Of a DNA stretch of 64,000 nucleotides, positions 12,829 to 24,200 are shown piece after piece. Under the pieces are notes generated by a model. That model had not been told where the DNA came from, did not search any database, and saw only the letters and a list, made by a program, of their open reading frames with translations. Position numbers and translations under genes: made by a program. Positions within the stretch are counted from its first letter, which is position 1. The number at the start of each line of letters is the position of its first letter. Where the stretch lies: contig NC_135255.1 of the NCBI RefSeq assembly GCF_964204865.1, positions 2,666,001-2,730,000 of the forward strand, given 5' to 3'. Source of the DNA: Styela clava. Its lineage: Eukaryota > Chordata > Ascidiacea > Stolidobranchia > Styelidae.

Positions 12829-12831
12829 AAT
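12829..12831. repeat. Left 3-bp target site duplication (AAT)
   Basis: AAT directly precedes the first base of the 19-bp terminal repeat and matches AAT at 27725-27727. The duplication therefore surrounds the whole 14.9-kb composite, not one unit. Confidence 0.75.
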
Positions 12832-12850
12832 TAGGCCGCGAGCCGAGGCC
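12832..12850 (+). repeat. Terminal inverted repeat, left end unit 1
   Basis: TAGGCCGCGAGCCGAGGCC, a GC-rich 19-mer in AT-rich DNA. Its exact reverse complement closes unit 1 at 20258-20276 and appears again at 21233-21251 and 27706-27724. Confidence 0.95.
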
Positions 12851-13508
12851 CTGAAAAACGCCTAGAAAGTGAGTTTCGTAGCGCACATCTGGTAACTATA
12901 TTTATTCTTCAGTTTTGTATCAAAATGAACATACTGAACGCATTACAGCTTGTTCCCACTAACGGAAGTTGCACATTTTCTGTAAATCAGCCTTCAAAAA
13001 TCGTGATGCAAAAGTTGGATATCAAGGGGATTCCCCGAAAATCAATGATCATAGGCTTAAAACGACAGAGCATGGAACGTCGCTTTCATTTCATATATGC
13101 CATCGAACGCATCAATTTTTTATGCGATAAGATCACAAATTATCTCCTTAAGCACAAAAACACAAGTTAATCGGTTAAAACCCTGGTGCTAAATTCGATA
13201 TAAGGTGGTTCCCAGAAAATCAATAACCATAGGTTTACAATACAGCAAAAGAACTATGCAATTCAAGAGCCCAGCTGCATTTAACACTAATGTATTTCTG
13301 CAGCGTTTTGTCTGACCAAAATCAGCCTCCCTCGCACAAGCAACAAAGAACGGTATAAGATGTTGCATTTATTTTATAAAAGCCATCAAGCGCATTTATT
13401 TTTATGCAATGAAGTCACAAAAACACTAATAATGAAAAAAGAGAAATTGACACTGAAAAGTCAAGAAAATTGAATGAATGAATGACACTATCACATATCT
13501 GTAAGAAT

Positions 13509-16500
13509 CTAATAAATTATAATTTCAATATCTAATTCATTTTCATCTGTCTCGGTTTCGAAAATCGACTTTTCCTCTATTAGTTCACACTGGTTTTGGC
13601 AGTCAACACAAAAACAAAATTCTGTACAATTGAGGTTGTTTTTGGCACATGTGCATAAATTATTTTGGCACCTATTCTTCTTGCACTTGCAGTTTGCCAA
13701 CTCAAGAACTGATTTGGGGGCTGGAAGTAGATCCATCCATTTAACTTGCAAAACGCCATCATCAAGAACCCATCCATGGCCAATAGGTGAAGGAATAATT
13801 GGCTTTGGTTCTAGGCAAAGGTGATGAATTGCTGCCTGGTAATTTGCCCTCAGAACATGCTCCTTTAGTGAATCACTGTTGGGTGGAAGGGTGTGATCCA
13901 TGTGTTTGCCTGTTTTGAAAAGACGTGCCCTGGCATCGTTTACATTTTTCATATTCTCTCCATACAGCGAGCAAACAAATTCCTCAGCTCTATTCATTGA
14001 TGCCTCGTTAACGTCAAAAGATCTTCCTAGTTGAGCAAAAAACTCAATGAATTTTGACTCCTCCAACACCAGTTTGATGGGCTTCACTTTTCCTTTTCCA
14101 TAAAAGGAGGACACGCTATCACAGCCAGTGAATGCATGTGCTCCTACCATAGCCATTGGAGCCGATGGGTGGATTTGGCTCAGATAACAATGTATGGCAC
14201 CAACATCAATAACCCGTCTACCTTTGGCAACGCCAGTTTCAAACCAAAGAGAACAATCCAAATTGTCATATTTTGCAATGCACAGTATGAGCACGTCCGT
14301 GTCTGGTGACTGGATTACTATAGAGTTGCAAGAGTTAGCGGCAAACTTAGCGTGAAGCATTAGACGGGTGTCAGCCTCTTCATGAGAGCATTCCAATTCA
14401 TCTACTGTTGCAATTGTTGGAGTATGCGATGTACTAGCAAAGCAAATTTTCAGACAAGATTCCGCATAGCCGATAAACAGTGTGAAGTCAAGACTTTGGA
14501 CATTCTGACTCCAAGATTTAATAAAAAATTCCATCAGGAGCTCCTTGTTTTTTCCGCAGGATAAGTACTTTTTCCACTGGAGTGGTATCCTCTGGCTCTC
14601 TGAATAAATTTCATTTTCTCTTGTTTGGCAAACAGCTTGATGCTTAGCCCTCCGATGTCTTTCTGCGTTCTTAATGCTTATTGAGGGGTATCTATCCATT
14701 ACAAGATGCACAACCTTTGCACAACTTTCCTGGGCAATTTTCACCAACTTCAAAAGGTATAGTGCGGCAAGATCTCCAAATGTTTTGGGAATATTCCTGT
14801 GGTTGATGCTTTGTAGAACAGCCATTGCATCTAGTATCCAAACTGATTCGGTTGGTAATCCTTTAGCAATAGAAGATGGTATACTTTCGCAGAGGTAATG
14901 CATCAGTTTTGCTTTGGATGTCCTCATTAGGCCTCCGTCTGTGTATGCCAACGACAAGGGCAAAGGGCCAAGAGAGTATTTGAGCAAATCCTCAATCTTG
15001 ATACCTCTCTCTCTTCCTATGATTGCAAGACGCGCCATCAGATTTCTTTCAGACTTTAAATCCATCTCCTTTTGACTGCATTTGGTCTTAATTATTTTTC
15101 CAACACTTGAAAACGATTTTAATTTCAAATTACTTATAGTATCATGAAAACTTTTCTTGTTTGATAAAAGCCGATCTTTGCAGAACTGAGTGAAGCAGAA
15201 TCTTCCTCTCTCTTCAGCAGTCATAATATCACTGGCAATTACTTTGGGAACTACGACTCCTGAAACAATATGTATAAGATCCTCAGATTCACGTGAAAAG
15301 GGGTTTATAAAACCTTCCATACACTCAATAATGCGACAAATGGCTGATTCTTCTCGTACAGAATGAGGTTTATCAAGATCTTTCCTATCACGCCCTTGCG
15401 AGTCTCTCCCAGCATACCCAAAGCATGCCTTTGTTATTTGTGCCCTTTCTGGGTGTGATAATATCCACCTCTGAGAAGCACCTTTGTTGAGGGTGAATCC
15501 TACCATTCCACCTTTCGTTTTTGTATCTCTGTTGCACGTTTGCTCTATTGCCATATCGCATGCAACTTGTGAAAATCCATAGCGTGCTTGTCTCTGAACC
15601 ACAAATTCTCCATTTACAAACATGTTATGAACATCTGGGTGGGTCTCTTGAAGAGACATCATCTCAAGATAATATATTGGTAAGTATCGGGCATATTTGT
15701 TGCGGTTAGTGATGAACATCCATGGACACATGGCACGGACAGCAGACAAATGCAATGCCCAGTTCCCTTCTTTTGTGGCACGCAGAAAAAGAAGAAGAAT
15801 TTCAATCATCTCAAGGTAAGAAGACCAGAACCTGAAAGTTGGGCATTTTGATTTTGACTTGATAAATCCAACATATTTCTGGTACACAGTGTTGTACTCA
15901 GGTGAGACAGCAACTTCTGCATACATATGCGAAGGGAAATGTTCTTTCAAGTCAGATATGACTTTTTTCACAAGATTGTAATCAGTTTCTGAAATTTCCT
16001 CTAGGAAAGACTGCCATCTAAGACGATGAAGAGCTTCATAAATCAGCTTGTGGCACCTTACGCTTCGATTATAATGATGTCCACTTAGCACCCCAGTGAG
16101 AGAACCTTCTGCACAAAGTTCTGCTTCGATGATTATATCACGAAGGCCTGCATCGCCAAACCACTTACCTATGCAAGCTAAGTAAGTCATAGCAGTGTGA
16201 AATTCACCAAGTCGAAGAACGGTTCTGTTTTTAAATAGTTCCGTCTGCCACCGTATTGTCTGAGCCTTAGAATAAATAGCCTGATCGAAAACAATTACTA
16301 TTGTCTGCAACTTGAGTTTATCTGCAATCTGAACACTTCGTTCCAGGACAGTCAAGACTGTGTCCATTTCTGTAGGGCTTGCATCAATTACAGGCAAATA
16401 TCCCACAGATGATAAAAGGGGAACATTTTGCACCAGCTTTGTATTAAATCCTGTCCATGTAGGAAAAAAAGATTCTTCGTTGTCCCCTGGAATCCTTGTG

Positions 16501-19500
16501 AGAATATAGGCCTGGTCAAGCTTTCGGGCATATTCCTGTACCACAAAACTGCATCTAGTTGTCACTACGCTCTCATCAATCTGTTGCGGTGCGGCTTTCT
16601 TTTGTCCACGATATGCAACTAGACCAGAAGATGAAGGCTGAAATGAGCGTTTTCTATCACGTGAAAGTCCTGCTGTAGGTTCCAAATACCCAGATACTTG
16701 TTCACATTCAGGAATAGTTCTCTGTACTATTATACCATTAGTATTATGAGTGGTGCCCTTTCCAGTAGATGTCTCTTCCCCAAAATCGTTATTATCCCAC
16801 ACAAGCGTCACAGGCCGATTTGATTTGATACATGATGGAATAGAGATGGGACCCTTCAGCTCTTGTAAGGTGGCCAGAGCAGTGTCGTATTCTAAAACAA
16901 GAGTATTGGACACACAGTGCCCCAGACCGTTGAGGAGGGTAATCAACGAGGCTGATCCAGTCAAATGACGGACTGCCATAGCAAGTGACATGTGCTTGGG
17001 CATGTGCATTCTTCCGCCCTTGGATAGGTAAACAATATCCTGGCAGATGGAGTAGATTTTTTTTGACATTCTTTCTTCTACTTCTACACAAAAAGGATCA
17101 AAGATTAACCCAGTAATCCAACTAATAAATTGAACCAGCAACTTTGGTACAGATTTTTTCACTGCATTATCATCGAAGTGCTCTGAAGTGGGAGGCCAGT
17201 GTTGAAAAGAAGGGTCATGGTCATTGATAACATTTCTGAGATACATCGCAGAAGCAAATATTTGCTGTGGATTAGTTGCAGGAGGCGCGGATGGTTGCGA
17301 ACATGTTGGTTGCTCATTCTCAGAATCGTCTTCCATTTCTGCCTCCGAAACAGTGTATGTGACAGTATGATCGGCAGTGTTTTCTTTTTCTTCAATGACA
17401 TCAACAACTGAAATGGTATCCACGAACACCAGATCACTGCACGTCTGCTCTTTGGACCGTATAAATGCAAGTTGTGGAAATTTTTTTTTTAAACGCTCTT
17501 TCAAGTTGGAGGTACGATAACCAGGAGAATCAAAAAGCTCAAACTGTTCGATGTATCTCTTGAAGAGGGTGTTTAAGAATGTTAACCGAAATATCTCCTT
17601 GTTCACAATTATCCTTGGTACAATAAATTCTTCACAAAACATTTTGAATGCAGTAGCATACCGCGTATCCACAGACCCTGACTGTTCTATCTTTCTTCTC
17701 ATGAAGCGAGTATAGCCTTGGTAGCAACTTGAATGGTACCGGACTTCGGATGCAACCGGATCAACATCCCGTAGTTGGAGTAGTAAAATCTGAAATTGAT
17801 ACAATCAACATGAGCTAACGAGGAATATAAAAGCTTATCAATGAAACATTATCCTGGTGACTAGGGCTGTTCAAAATCGAATACTTTTTTGATTCGAATC
17901 AAACCGAATATTTTTCTCGAATCGAACCGAATATTATTGTGCAATCCTAAATTTGTCTCTATTGCACAATAAAAACTTCCTCTTCGATATTGTGATAACG
18001 TATTTGCAGTTACACTCAAATTATTGGTAATATATTGCATAACTATGTTTCCAGAGTTATAAAAGGAGATCACAAGCCTCTTTGAACTGGTCAAAAAAAT
18101 AGGGGTTCGAATACTATCAAGTTTTAAGAGTTTGAAATTGCACGAACTCTCACCGTTACGGTATTTACTCACTTTTAATGGATTCAGTTTTAATAGGGCA
18201 TGCAAATCCTGTTATCATTGGTATTACTAACTCAAGATTTTTTGTGTAATTTTCAGCAAAATGATAAACAACTAAAAAACGTCATCTTCAAATCTTTGTT
18301 TTCGATAACTTTTCATTTATGGCCATGCATGAAATGGATAATTACATGTTACCGGGCAATAGGAGAGACATCTTTTTACAGCAAAGAAAGCGATAGAAAT
18401 AGGTTTTTGCTTGCTCCGTGAAAAACGCCGTGCAAAGGTGGTCGTGAGGCGCATTATGTACCATATTTTAGTGATTCGCAAATTGGCCGAAAAACGCTTC
18501 GAATAGTATGCAATTCTATTCGATTTCGAATAATTGATTCACTTGGACAGCCCTACTGGTGACTACACCACAATCATAACTGATGGATGTAAAGGTTGAT
18601 ATTTCAAACTCACCTCATCTTTTTTTCGCTTTGCTGCTTCGAGAAGGCATCCTGCTTCCAATGTCTGACACCGAGTAAGTTTCTCTAATACTCTCTTCCC
18701 AGTCACCTTATTGCGTTTAAATCTCGTAATTCCACATATAGTACACTTTACGGAAAAAATATGCGGTCGTTCAATCGTTCTCAAACCCTTTGTTGGTATA
18801 GAAGAGCGTAGCATCTTTTTAGGCAGTGCGAGTGTGTCAGGATCAAGCTCCTCGGCTAAAACAAATTATTCATTTTCAATTACCAAATTGTCCGCTACTC
18901 ACGGTCTGTCATCACATTTTAGTGTAAGTATAAGTTTATTTAGACTCCATAATCAGCATGACTGGCAATAAAATGATTTGTAAAAATGAATAAATAAAAA
19001 CTGGTCTTGAAATCAGGAGAGCAAACAAAACCTCAGACAAGATTTAGCGGTACCGGTAGCTAAACTGATGCAATTGTTATGATTCTCATATACCTTTACG
19101 CTTTTCCTTGTGACTTTTTCTTCGACCCATTTTATTTTTACATGTATAGCGCTGATAGCAGCAGCGATGGTAGCCTGCATTAGGTGGAATGGGTGGAACA
19201 TTGCCACTTTCTTCTGAAGTGAAGTATCTAAAATGAGGAAGAAACGCATATTCTGAACAACATGAGTGTTTTTCGACAAATAAAAATACCACTAAACACT
19301 GACTAAAACCACTCATACATAATGCATTTTATCTCATGTACGGTACTACAGTCATGTAGTGTTTGCATAAAAGATTATGTGTACACTGAATCTCGTTAAA
19401 TCACACAGTCCCTGCCCTGCATACATATATATTTTAAAACATTAACTGTCATTGTATAAGTCAATACAGTGATACATGAATTCTCACCTTTCAATCACTT

Positions 19501-19645
19501 CCAACGCTACATCTTTTTCAACTCCTGCATGACTTATCTTTGCTGCCCAGGTCTTTGTCGACTCTATAAATTTAGACCAACTGACATCAGTAAAATTGGT
19601 CACATTCCCCTCGTTCTTACAAACATGCATCACACAAACGGCCAT
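13509..19645 (-). CDS. Academ-type transposase with XPG-like nuclease
   Basis: Four exons by eye: 19645-19488, 19227-19094, 18855-18614 and 17789-13509, all GT-AG and frame-consistent, predicting 1604 residues. The N-terminus has two similar zinc-binding modules: C-x4-C followed by YHRCCYQRYT (exons 1-2), and KCTICG followed by YHSSCYQGYT (exons 3-4). The middle holds candidate DDE acidic residues in WDNNDFGEE (about 508) and VIVFDQAIY (about 678). XPG/FEN-like motifs follow: ILDAMAVLQ (about 1162), MDRYP (about 1209), EEADTRLML (about 1318), SPDTDVLIL (about 1341) and HAFTGCDSVSSFYGKGK (about 1399). A Cys-rich finger with at least eight Cys lies at about 1544-1573. It probably cuts and moves the element in the nucleus. 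An AATAAA lies downstream at 13400-13395. Exon 1 begins at an ATG after an in-frame stop; an earlier exon is not excluded. Confidence 0.82.
18920..19050. repeat. Short interspersed repeat inside transposase intron
   Basis: This stretch, with gtaagtataagtttattt, ccataatcagca and gagcaaacaaaacctcagac, lies between exons 2 and 3. It resembles the genomic repeat at 12413-12560 just outside the element. Its duplicate is at 26368-26498 in unit 2. Confidence 0.6.
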
Positions 19646-20257
19646 TATTTTTCATTCAAATATACTGTAGTCTATATTAAAGGGTCTGCTGAATACTCAA
19701 GAATCGTCAATAAATTAATTCTAAACCTTCCATACAAGCATGGAAATATCTTTGTTTGTTTGTGATGCCGTAACTTTATATCTTTCTAGGTCTAGTCCTC
19801 CTTCAGTCCTTGAAGTTGCCCTACAAGCCTATTTAACAACTAAAATTGCTATCCATGGTAAGAATCTACGAGTGTATAACACCTTACTTATACTTTTTAA
19901 CACCGTCTTAGCATAACTCAATTAATAATAACTAAAAAAACGATGGAAAGGCAACCGCACCCAACCTAACACAAGACTGAGCGATAAAACTGAGATTCAT
20001 CCGCACGCGAACAGCTGATTGAAAGTTATGTGTTACGTCACGCAGAAGTCTGCGTTCATTGGCCAATGTTGCCGGAAGAGCAGAGAATATAGGACAGATG
20101 ATAGCACATATTTCTTGTAGTAAAAGTGTTTTTTCCGTTAAATGTGCAACTTTTGGAAATGGGAACAAGGCATTATTAGTTACTGAATTTCTAAGGAACA
20201 TTTTAAAATCATTTTCGGTTAGTTACCTTATGTGCGCCACGAAACTGAAAGATAAAT
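19646..20257 (-). promoter_or_regulatory. Transposase upstream region, unit 1
   Basis: About 610 bp between the terminal repeat and the proposed first coding exon. It must contain the promoter and leader of the transposase gene. An open frame of 89 codons on the minus strand (20201-19932) lies here but has no recognisable domain and no clear splice link, so I do not call it a gene. Confidence 0.45.
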
Positions 20258-20276
20258 GGCCTCGGCTCGCGGCCTA
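20258..20276 (-). repeat. Terminal inverted repeat, right end unit 1
   Basis: Exact reverse complement of 12832-12850. It is followed with no spacer by AAAGCC, which is inverted internal element sequence, so this end is no longer next to the original flank. Confidence 0.95.
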
Positions 20277-20574
20277 AAAGCCAATTATTCCTTCACCTAT
20301 TGGCCATGGATGGGTTCTTGATGATGGCGTTTTGCAAGTTAAATGGATGGATCTACTTCCAGCCCCCAAATCAGTTCTTGAGTTGGCAAACTGCAAGTGC
20401 AAGAAGAATAGGTGCCAAAATAATTTATGCACATGTGCCAAAAACAACCTCAATTGTACAGAATTTTGTTTTTGTGTTGACTGCCAAAACCAGTGTGAAC
20501 TAATAGAGGAAAAGTCGATTTTCGAAACCGAGACAGATGAAAATGAATTAGATATTGAAATTATAATTTATTAG
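20277..20574 (+). pseudogene. Detached C-terminal fragment of transposase
   Basis: The last 98 codons plus the stop codon of the transposase, inverted to the plus strand by the rearrangement. It contains the Cys-rich finger and ends at the original stop codon. It is cut from the rest of the gene, which lies at 21252 onward on the minus strand. An in-frame ATG at 20332 could start an 80-residue peptide, but nothing indicates expression. Confidence 0.88.
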
Positions 20575-21217
20575 ATTCTTACAGATATGTGATAGTGTCA
20601 TTCATTCATTCAATTTTCTTGACTTTTCAGTGTCAATTTCTCTTTTTTCATTATTAGTGTTTTTGTGACTTCATTGCATAAAAATAAATGCGCTTGATGG
20701 CTTTTATAAAATAAATGCAACATCTTATACCGTTCTTTGTTGCTTGTGCGAGGGAGGCTGATTTTGGTCAGACAAAACGCTGCAGAAATACATTAGTGTT
20801 AAATGCAGCTGGGCTCTTGAATTGCATAGTTCTTTTGCTGTATTGTAAACCTATGGTTATTGATTTTCTGGGAACCACCTTATATCGAATTTAGCACCAG
20901 GGTTTTAACCGATTAACTTGTGTTTTTGTGCTTAAGGAGATAATTTGTGATCTTATCGCATAAAAAATTGATGCGTTCGATGGCATATATGAAATGAAAG
21001 CGACGTTCCATGCTCTGTCGTTTTAAGCCTATGATCATTGATTTTCGGGGAATCCCCTTGATATCCAACTTTTGCATCACGATTTTTGAAGGCTGATTTA
21101 CAGAAAATGTGCAACTTCCGTTAGTGGGAACAAGCTGTAATGCGTTCAGTATGTTCATTTTGATACAAAACTGAAGAATAAATATAGTTACCAGATGTGC
21201 GCTACGAAACTCACTTT

Positions 21218-24200
21218 CTAGGCGTTTTTCAGGGCCTCGGCTCGCGGCCTATTTGGTTCTAGGCAAAGGTGATGAATTGCTGCCTGGTAATTTGCCCTCA
21301 GAACATGCTCCTTTAGTGAATCACTGTTGGGTGGAAGGGTGTGATCCATGTGTTTGCCTGTTTTGAAAAGACGTGCCCTGGCATCGTTTACATTTTTCAT
21401 ATTCTCTCCATACAGCGAGCAAACAAATTCCTCAGCTCTATTCATTGATGCCTCGTTAACGTCAAAAGATCTTCCTAGTTGAGCAAAAAACTCAATGAAT
21501 TTTGACTCCTCCAACACCAGTTTGATGGGCTTCACTTTTCCTTTTCCATAAAAGGAGGACACGCTATCACAGCCAGTGAATGCATGTGCTCCTACCATAG
21601 CCATTGGAGCCGATGGGTGGATTTGGCTCAGATAACAATGTATGGCACCAACATCAATAACCCGTCTACCTTTGGCAACGCCAGTTTCAAACCAAAGAGA
21701 ACAATCCAAATTGTCATATTTTGCAATGCACAGTATGAGCACGTCCGTGTCTGGTGACTGGATTACTATAGAGTTGCAAGAGTTAGCGGCAAACTTAGCG
21801 TGAAGCATTAGACGGGTGTCAGCCTCTTCATGAGAGCATTCCAATTCATCTACTGTTGCAATTGTTGGAGTATGCGATGTACTAGCAAAGCAAATTTTCA
21901 GACAAGATTCCGCATAGCCGATAAACAGTGTGAAGTCAAGACTTTGGACATTCTGACTCCAAGATTTAATAAAAAATTCCATCAGGAGCTCCTTGTTTTT
22001 TCCGCAGGATAAGTACTTTTTCCACTGGAGTGGTATCCTCTGGCTCTCTGAATAAATTTCATTTTCTCTTGTTTGGCAAACAGCTTGATGCTTAGCCCTC
22101 CGATGTCTTTCTGCGTTCTTAATGCTTATTGAGGGGTATCTATCCATTACAAGATGCACAACCTTTGCACAACTTTCCTGGGCAATTTTCACCAACTTCA
22201 AAAGGTATAGTGCGGCAAGATCTCCAAATGTTTTGGGAATATTCCTGTGGTTGATGCTTTGTAGAACAGCCATTGCATCTAGTATCCAAACTGATTCGGT
22301 TGGTAATCCTTTAGCAATAGAAGATGGTATACTTTCGCAGAGGTAATGCATCAGTTTTGCTTTGGATGTCCTCATTAGGCCTCCGTCTGTGTATGCCAAC
22401 GACAAGGGCAAAGGGCCAAGAGAGTATTTGAGCAAATCCTCAATCTTGATACCTCTCTCTCTTCCTATGATTGCAAGACGCGCCATCAGATTTCTTTCAG
22501 ACTTTAAATCCATCTCCTTTTGACTGCATTTGGTCTTAATTATTTTTCCAACACTTGAAAACGATTTTAATTTCAAATTACTTATAGTATCATGAAAACT
22601 TTTCTTGTTTGATAAAAGCCGATCTTTGCAGAACTGAGTGAAGCAGAATCTTCCTCTCTCTTCAGCAGTCATAATATCACTGGCAATTACTTTGGGAACT
22701 ACGACTCCTGAAACAATATGTATAAGATCCTCAGATTCACGTGAAAAGGGGTTTATAAAACCTTCCATACACTCAATAATGCGACAAATGGCTGATTCTT
22801 CTCGTACAGAATGAGGTTTATCAAGATCTTTCCTATCACGCCCTTGCGAGTCTCTCCCAGCATACCCAAAGCATGCCTTTGTTATTTGTGCCCTTTCTGG
22901 GTGTGATAATATCCACCTCTGAGAAGCACCTTTGTTGAGGGTGAATCCTACCATTCCACCTTTCGTTTTTGTATCTCTGTTGCACGTTTGCTCTATTGCC
23001 ATATCGCATGCAACTTGTGAAAATCCATAGCGTGCTTGTCTCTGAACCACAAATTCTCCATTTACAAACATGTTATGAACATCTGGGTGGGTCTCTTGAA
23101 GAGACATCATCTCAAGATAATATATTGGTAAGTATCGGGCATATTTGTTGCGGTTAGTGATGAACATCCATGGACACATGGCACGGACAGCAGACAAATG
23201 CAATGCCCAGTTCCCTTCTTTTGTGGCACGCAGAAAAAGAAGAAGAATTTCAATCATCTCAAGGTAAGAAGACCAGAACCTGAAAGTTGGGCATTTTGAT
23301 TTTGACTTGATAAATCCAACATATTTCTGGTACACAGTGTTGTACTCAGGTGAGACAGCAACTTCTGCATACATATGCGAAGGGAAATGTTCTTTCAAGT
23401 CAGATATGACTTTTTTCACAAGATTGTAATCAGTTTCTGAAATTTCCTCTAGGAAAGACTGCCATCTAAGACGATGAAGAGCTTCATAAATCAGCTTGTG
23501 GCACCTTACGCTTCGATTATAATGATGTCCACTTAGCACCCCAGTGAGAGAACCTTCTGCACAAAGTTCTGCTTCGATGATTATATCACGAAGGCCTGCA
23601 TCGCCAAACCACTTACCTATGCAAGCTAAGTAAGTCATAGCAGTGTGAAATTCACCAAGTCGAAGAACGGTTCTGTTTTTAAATAGTTCCGTCTGCCACC
23701 GTATTGTCTGAGCCTTAGAATAAATAGCCTGATCGAAAACAATTACTATTGTCTGCAACTTGAGTTTATCTGCAATCTGAACACTTCGTTCCAGGACAGT
23801 CAAGACTGTGTCCATTTCTGTAGGGCTTGCATCAATTACAGGCAAATATCCCACAGATGATAAAAGGGGAACATTTTGCACCAGCTTTGTATTAAATCCT
23901 GTCCATGTAGGAAAAAAAGATTCTTCGTTGTCCCCTGGAATCCTTGTGAGAATATAGGCCTGGTCAAGCTTTCGGGCATATTCCTGTACCACAAAACTGC
24001 ATCTAGTTGTCACTACGCTCTCATCAATCTGTTGCGGTGCGGCTTTCTTTTGTCCACGATATGCAACTAGACCAGAAGATGAAGGCTGAAATGAGCGTTT
24101 TCTATCACGTGAAAGTCCTGCTGTAGGTTCCAAATACCCAGATACTTGTTCACATTCAGGAATAGTTCTCTGTACTATTATACCATTAGTATTATGAGTG

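Larger units (their letters stand above)
12832..20276 (-). mobile_element. Unit 1: complete Academ-type element
   Basis: This unit is structurally intact, with both ends and a complete gene on the minus strand. Beyond the perfect 19 bp the two ends stay similar: both have an agtttcgt-gcgcacat-ggtaacta order. Further in, cttgttccca and agttgcacattt occur at both ends, so the imperfect inverted repeat extends to roughly 150 bp. The gene reads from the 20276 end toward the 12832 end. Confidence 0.88.
20277..21251 (+). mobile_element. Inverted left end of unit 2 (975 bp)
   Basis: Reverse complement of 12832-13806. It begins AAA, the complement of TTT at 13804-13806, and ends with the 19-bp terminal repeat at 21233-21251. 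That repeat is directly followed by TTT at 21252-21254, so the 3-bp internal site is present on both sides of the inversion. Confidence 0.93.

Noticed and set aside
12925..13170. 81-codon plus-strand frame near the left end of the transposon, with its duplicate at 20913-21158 (minus)
   Set aside because: It lies in the imperfect inverted-repeat region, has no domain and overlaps sequence shared between the two ends for structural reasons.
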